Of a DNA stretch of 47,075 bases, positions 44,592-47,075 are shown piece by piece. Below the pieces are notes generated by a model, which saw only the letters and a list, made by a program, of their open reading frames with translations, made no database searches and was not told the DNA's origin. The translations under genes were made by a program, and so were the position numbers. Position 1 is the first letter of the stretch. Each line of letters opens with the position of its first letter. Source of the DNA: a virus; IMG/VR virus record IMGVR_UViG_3300020172_000411, positions 1-47,075 of that record; one strand, 5' to 3'.

Positions 44592-47075
44592 CAGCGTCTG
44601 CCGTCTGGTCTGATGTCAATCCGAGGCACACCCAACTGCCACTGAACACCAAGTTCGCTTGAACTTACCTTGAACGCCATCTGACGACCACGTATCCGTA
44701 CATACACCTGTTGGGTGAACTCTTGGATGGCGTAGGTTCTTTGGTTCTGGTAGTTCTGTGTACTGACCACTTCAGGGTTGTTTGAGTCCCCGTAAGGCGC
44801 ACCTGAGTTGGCGCGGGGCAGTACTGTGAACATGGCGGTCGGCTGGTTCACATTCGATCCATCAAAGGTCAAGTCAGGAATCAATCTCCAGACAAACCCA
44901 AAGTTGTGTCCATCCCCGATGTCAAAGTCAGAGGAAGTCACCTGCGCCACAATCGGCACGGATGGGTTCACTGTGCCGTCGTCCACTCCGCTCTCATGGT
45001 ACAGAAGCTGCGCGTTTGAGTTGCCGCCTGCCACGCCGTATGTGGTTGCCATAGGGAATGAGCGAAGAGAACTGTCCAGCCATGCTGTGCGGCCTTGGTT
45101 TACGCTCTGGTAGTTGTCCCAGTCGCCGTAGTACCAAGTGTTTTCCAAGTGGTTGTAGATCACATAGCGGTCGATCACAGATGAGTTGGCAGAACAATAC
45201 TGCCACCATACTTCACTGTAGCCCTCGTTTGTGCCAGCGCAAAACTGAAACGCTTGCTCAAGGTTGATGTCGTTAAACACAAATTCACGTAAGGTGGACG
45301 GCAAGGTCTGCACCCGACCAGAGTACATATAGAACTTGTCTGTACCCATCCAATACGTGATGTTGTTAGCGGTTGCTATCGCATTTGGCCCAGCAATAGA
45401 TATGTTGTCGCCCATGATCTGGAAGCTCCAGACATACGGTGGGCCAAGGTACTGCATGGAATAAATCGCTGAATCCGTCAGCACCAAAATCTCTTGGCGG
45501 GTTTGCATGGAGGTCACAATTTGTGAGCCATGACTCAGCCGGTAGCTACCTGCTTGGTTTGTAACAGCAGGAATCCATGTAGCAAAACTCTCTTGGTCAG
45601 ACCAACGTATCAGCAAGGGGTCTTGGATGGCGCTGCCGTAATCGTTTACACCAAACGCAAGGACAAACCTTGAAGCATCCGACACCATGACAAAGTTGGC
45701 AACCGTTGGGCAAGATGAGTCAGTGGTAATTGACCCAGACTTTGTGGTAATCGTAACGCTTGGGCCAAGGTATTGGCCTCGGTTAAATGTGCTGGCAGAC
45801 GCTGCGTTTGCCCAGTAGTACAGCGCACCACCACGGGGGTTGAAAATCAAATCCTCACCAAAGTTTGACTGGCTCCACAGACGAAGCTGGATACCGATAC
45901 CTGTAGCCGCAGGAGAACCCCAGCCCGTGAATGTGGTGGATTGAACAACCGTTGCGTTGTCGGCATGGGCGGCGGCTGCGCCTGAGCCTGTGCCACTGAC
46001 TCCGCGAGTACAGCCTGTAAATGCTGTGCCTGTCGTACCAGTGTAGGTAATTGTCTCTGAGTCAATCAATAACGTGCCGGTTGGCGTAGAAAACGCACTT
46101 GTGCTATCCACCGTAATTGTGGTGACGGAGTTGTTTATAGCCCCGTCAAGTTGGTTTGTTGCTGTACCAAAAACAATACCGCCCCAAGTACCTGCGCCCC
46201 AACCCACATTCAGAGAGTAAATATCTACACCCGTTGTAATCTGGTATGCAGCCACAACAGATGATCCACCATTGCCCAAGTCACTTGCAACTGCCGCAAC
46301 TGATGATGATGTTATGGTGTATTGGTTGGAGCTAACGTAAGAGGTAATCTGAAACTCTGCGTTTAGGATGGTGGCTGTAATTCCTGTAGTCAGCGCAAAA
46401 GTTTGAGTTCCTACCCCCACAGTTGTTATGTCAATTGCCGCGCCGCCAGATGTTAAAGAAAGTTTGCACGAAGCTGCTGGTGTATTACTATTAACAACAA
46501 AATAGGTAACTCCCGTTGACAACCCTGCTGGCGCAGATGTGGTTGTAAATAATTGGAGTGTTGTTCCGTTTGCAAGTGCTGTGGTAAAAATAATTGTGTC
46601 TGTGGCTATATCGGCTGTATAAGTTTGGGTGCTTAAAGCAATTGCGCCACTGAATGTAACAAAATCCCCTGCCTGCGCGCCGTGGGCAATGTCCGTGACG
46701 GTAATTGTTGTTGTTGGCGGAGATGCAGTTGTTGATGTTACGGAAAAGGTGGCCTCACCTGCGCCAGTGGTAGTACGCAACGGGGTAACGTCGTACACCA
46801 AGCCGTTTGGCCCGTTCTGGATGTAGTATTTGAGGTTTGTGCCTATCGCCAACAGGTTGTAGCCCGCCAAATTAAGCCAGTTCCACAACCCTCTAGCAAC
46901 ACCCCAAACCGTACCCGTTGTGGGTTTTAACGCAGATACAGTTGCTCCAGTGTCGGCTGCCCATCCGCCAATCTTCTCCGGCTGGCCTGAGCGAAACCGA
47001 ATCTTGTTGGAGGCGTAGTAACCGCCCTCGTTGGAGTAGGAGGTGTTCTCCCTGTTTACACCGGGGCGAAACTGA
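44591..47075 (-). CDS. P22 gp10-like tail/head-closure protein, start outside window
   Basis: The frame continues without stop from 44591 to the right edge; no start is needed at 46888. The last part reads QFRPGVNRENTSYSNEGGYY, KIRFRSGQPEKIGGW and so on. FxPGxxxxxxxxxNEGGYYxxxxIRFRxGxPEKIGGW is the start of P22 gp10-type packaged-DNA stabilisation proteins, from memory. The visible 828 residues are mainly beta, with Thr/Ala-rich repeats at about 100-380 that are atypical for gp10, then a region of W/Y-rich blades (NNITYWMGTDKFYMYSGRV) like a beta-propeller. Role: seals the head after packaging and contacts the tail. Confidence 0.7.
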   Translation of the reverse strand, partial: QFRPGVNRENTSYSNEGGYYASNKIRFRSGQPEKIGGWAADTGATVSALKPTTGTVWGVARGLWNWLNLAGYNLLAIGTNLKYYIQNGPNGLVYDVTPLRTTTGAGEATFSVTSTTASPPTTTITVTDIAHGAQAGDFVTFSGAIALSTQTYTADIATDTIIFTTALANGTTLQLFTTTSAPAGLSTGVTYFVVNSNTPAASCKLSLTSGGAAIDITTVGVGTQTFALTTGITATILNAEFQITSYVSSNQYTITSSSVAAVASDLGNGGSSVVAAYQITTGVDIYSLNVGWGAGTWGGIVFGTATNQLDGAINNSVTTITVDSTSAFSTPTGTLLIDSETITYTGTTGTAFTGCTRGVSGTGSGAAAAHADNATVVQSTTFTGWGSPAATGIGIQLRLWSQSNFGEDLIFNPRGGALYYWANAASASTFNRGQYLGPSVTITTKSGSITTDSSCPTVANFVMVSDASRFVLAFGVNDYGSAIQDPLLIRWSDQESFATWIPAVTNQAGSYRLSHGSQIVTSMQTRQEILVLTDSAIYSMQYLGPPYVWSFQIMGDNISIAGPNAIATANNITYWMGTDKFYMYSGRVQTLPSTLREFVFNDINLEQAFQFCAGTNEGYSEVWWQYCSANSSVIDRYVIYNHLENTWYYGDWDNYQSVNQGRTAWLDSSLRSFPMATTYGVAGGNSNAQLLYHESGVDDGTVNPSVPIVAQVTSSDFDIGDGHNFGFVWRLIPDLTFDGSNVNQPTAMFTVLPRANSGAPYGDSNNPEVVSTQNYQNQRTYAIQEFTQQVYVRIRGRQMAFKVSSSELGVQWQLGVPRIDIRPDGRR

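Noticed and set aside
46888-46890. Start codon (TTG) for the gp10-like gene at 46888
   Set aside because: The frame stays open to the right edge and the upstream residues (GGYY...PEKIGGW) are the conserved beginning of the family, so the true start is beyond the window.

Overview
The window is most of the genome of a tailed double-stranded DNA phage. It has a TerS/TerL packaging motor, a large P22-like portal, a scaffold-like protein, a P22 gp10-like protein and long Gln/Ala-rich virion proteins, and nearly every base is coding. Proteins resemble the large group of uncultured aquatic (freshwater/marine) podovirus-like phages, which I know from recall and not from any search. Strong E. coli-type promoters and GGAG ribosome binding sites suggest a proteobacterial host. 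I see no integrase, phage RNA polymerase, tRNA, holin or endolysin. Lysis genes may lie in the part not covered.

Layout. (1) 1-6868, minus strand, late morphogenesis, read right to left: TerS, TerL, portal, a small protein, a GroES-like protein, a scaffold-like protein, a hypothetical protein, then the start of a virion protein cut by the window edge. (2) 6869-7430, a non-coding divergent control region with G-runs, two 30-bp repeats and a promoter. (3) 7431-30402, plus strand, early/middle genes: a lone 173-aa gene followed by two terminator-like hairpins; a 740-bp repeat-rich gap; a run of tiny genes; a MoxR ATPase plus HExxH/VWA module (12.1-16.5 kb); a second run of tiny overlapping genes (16.5-19.4 kb) ending in two ribbon-helix-helix-like proteins and a DUF3310 protein; a structured intergenic RNA and terminator; then replication/recombination genes: VRR-NUC nuclease, family A DNA polymerase, RecB/Cas4-like nuclease, HNH nuclease, SNF2-like helicase, a possible ssDNA-binding protein, a Cro-like HTH protein and a 952-aa primase-helicase. 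(4) 30475-47075, minus strand, virion proteins: the gp10-like protein (entering from beyond the right edge), a beta-rich protein, two low-complexity virion proteins, a GNAT acetyltransferase and a giant 2952-aa protein with a Hsp90-type ATPase domain and two HExxH sites. Both window edges lie in minus-strand late genes, which fits one late operon in a circular or circularly permuted genome opened between the truncated virion-protein gene and the gp10-like gene.

Regulation is the most striking feature. At least 20 copies of a palindrome TAACA-(2 or 3 nt)-TGTTA lie between 7.2 and 20.3 kb. Most sit at gene junctions, where the palindrome itself supplies the stop codon of one gene and/or the ATG of the next. 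Three almost identical strong promoters (8591, 9154, 12038), a related one at 7323, and a second promoter type whose -35 box sits in a CTTGACA/TGTCAAG palindrome (20040, 25708) complete what looks like a dedicated early-gene regulon.
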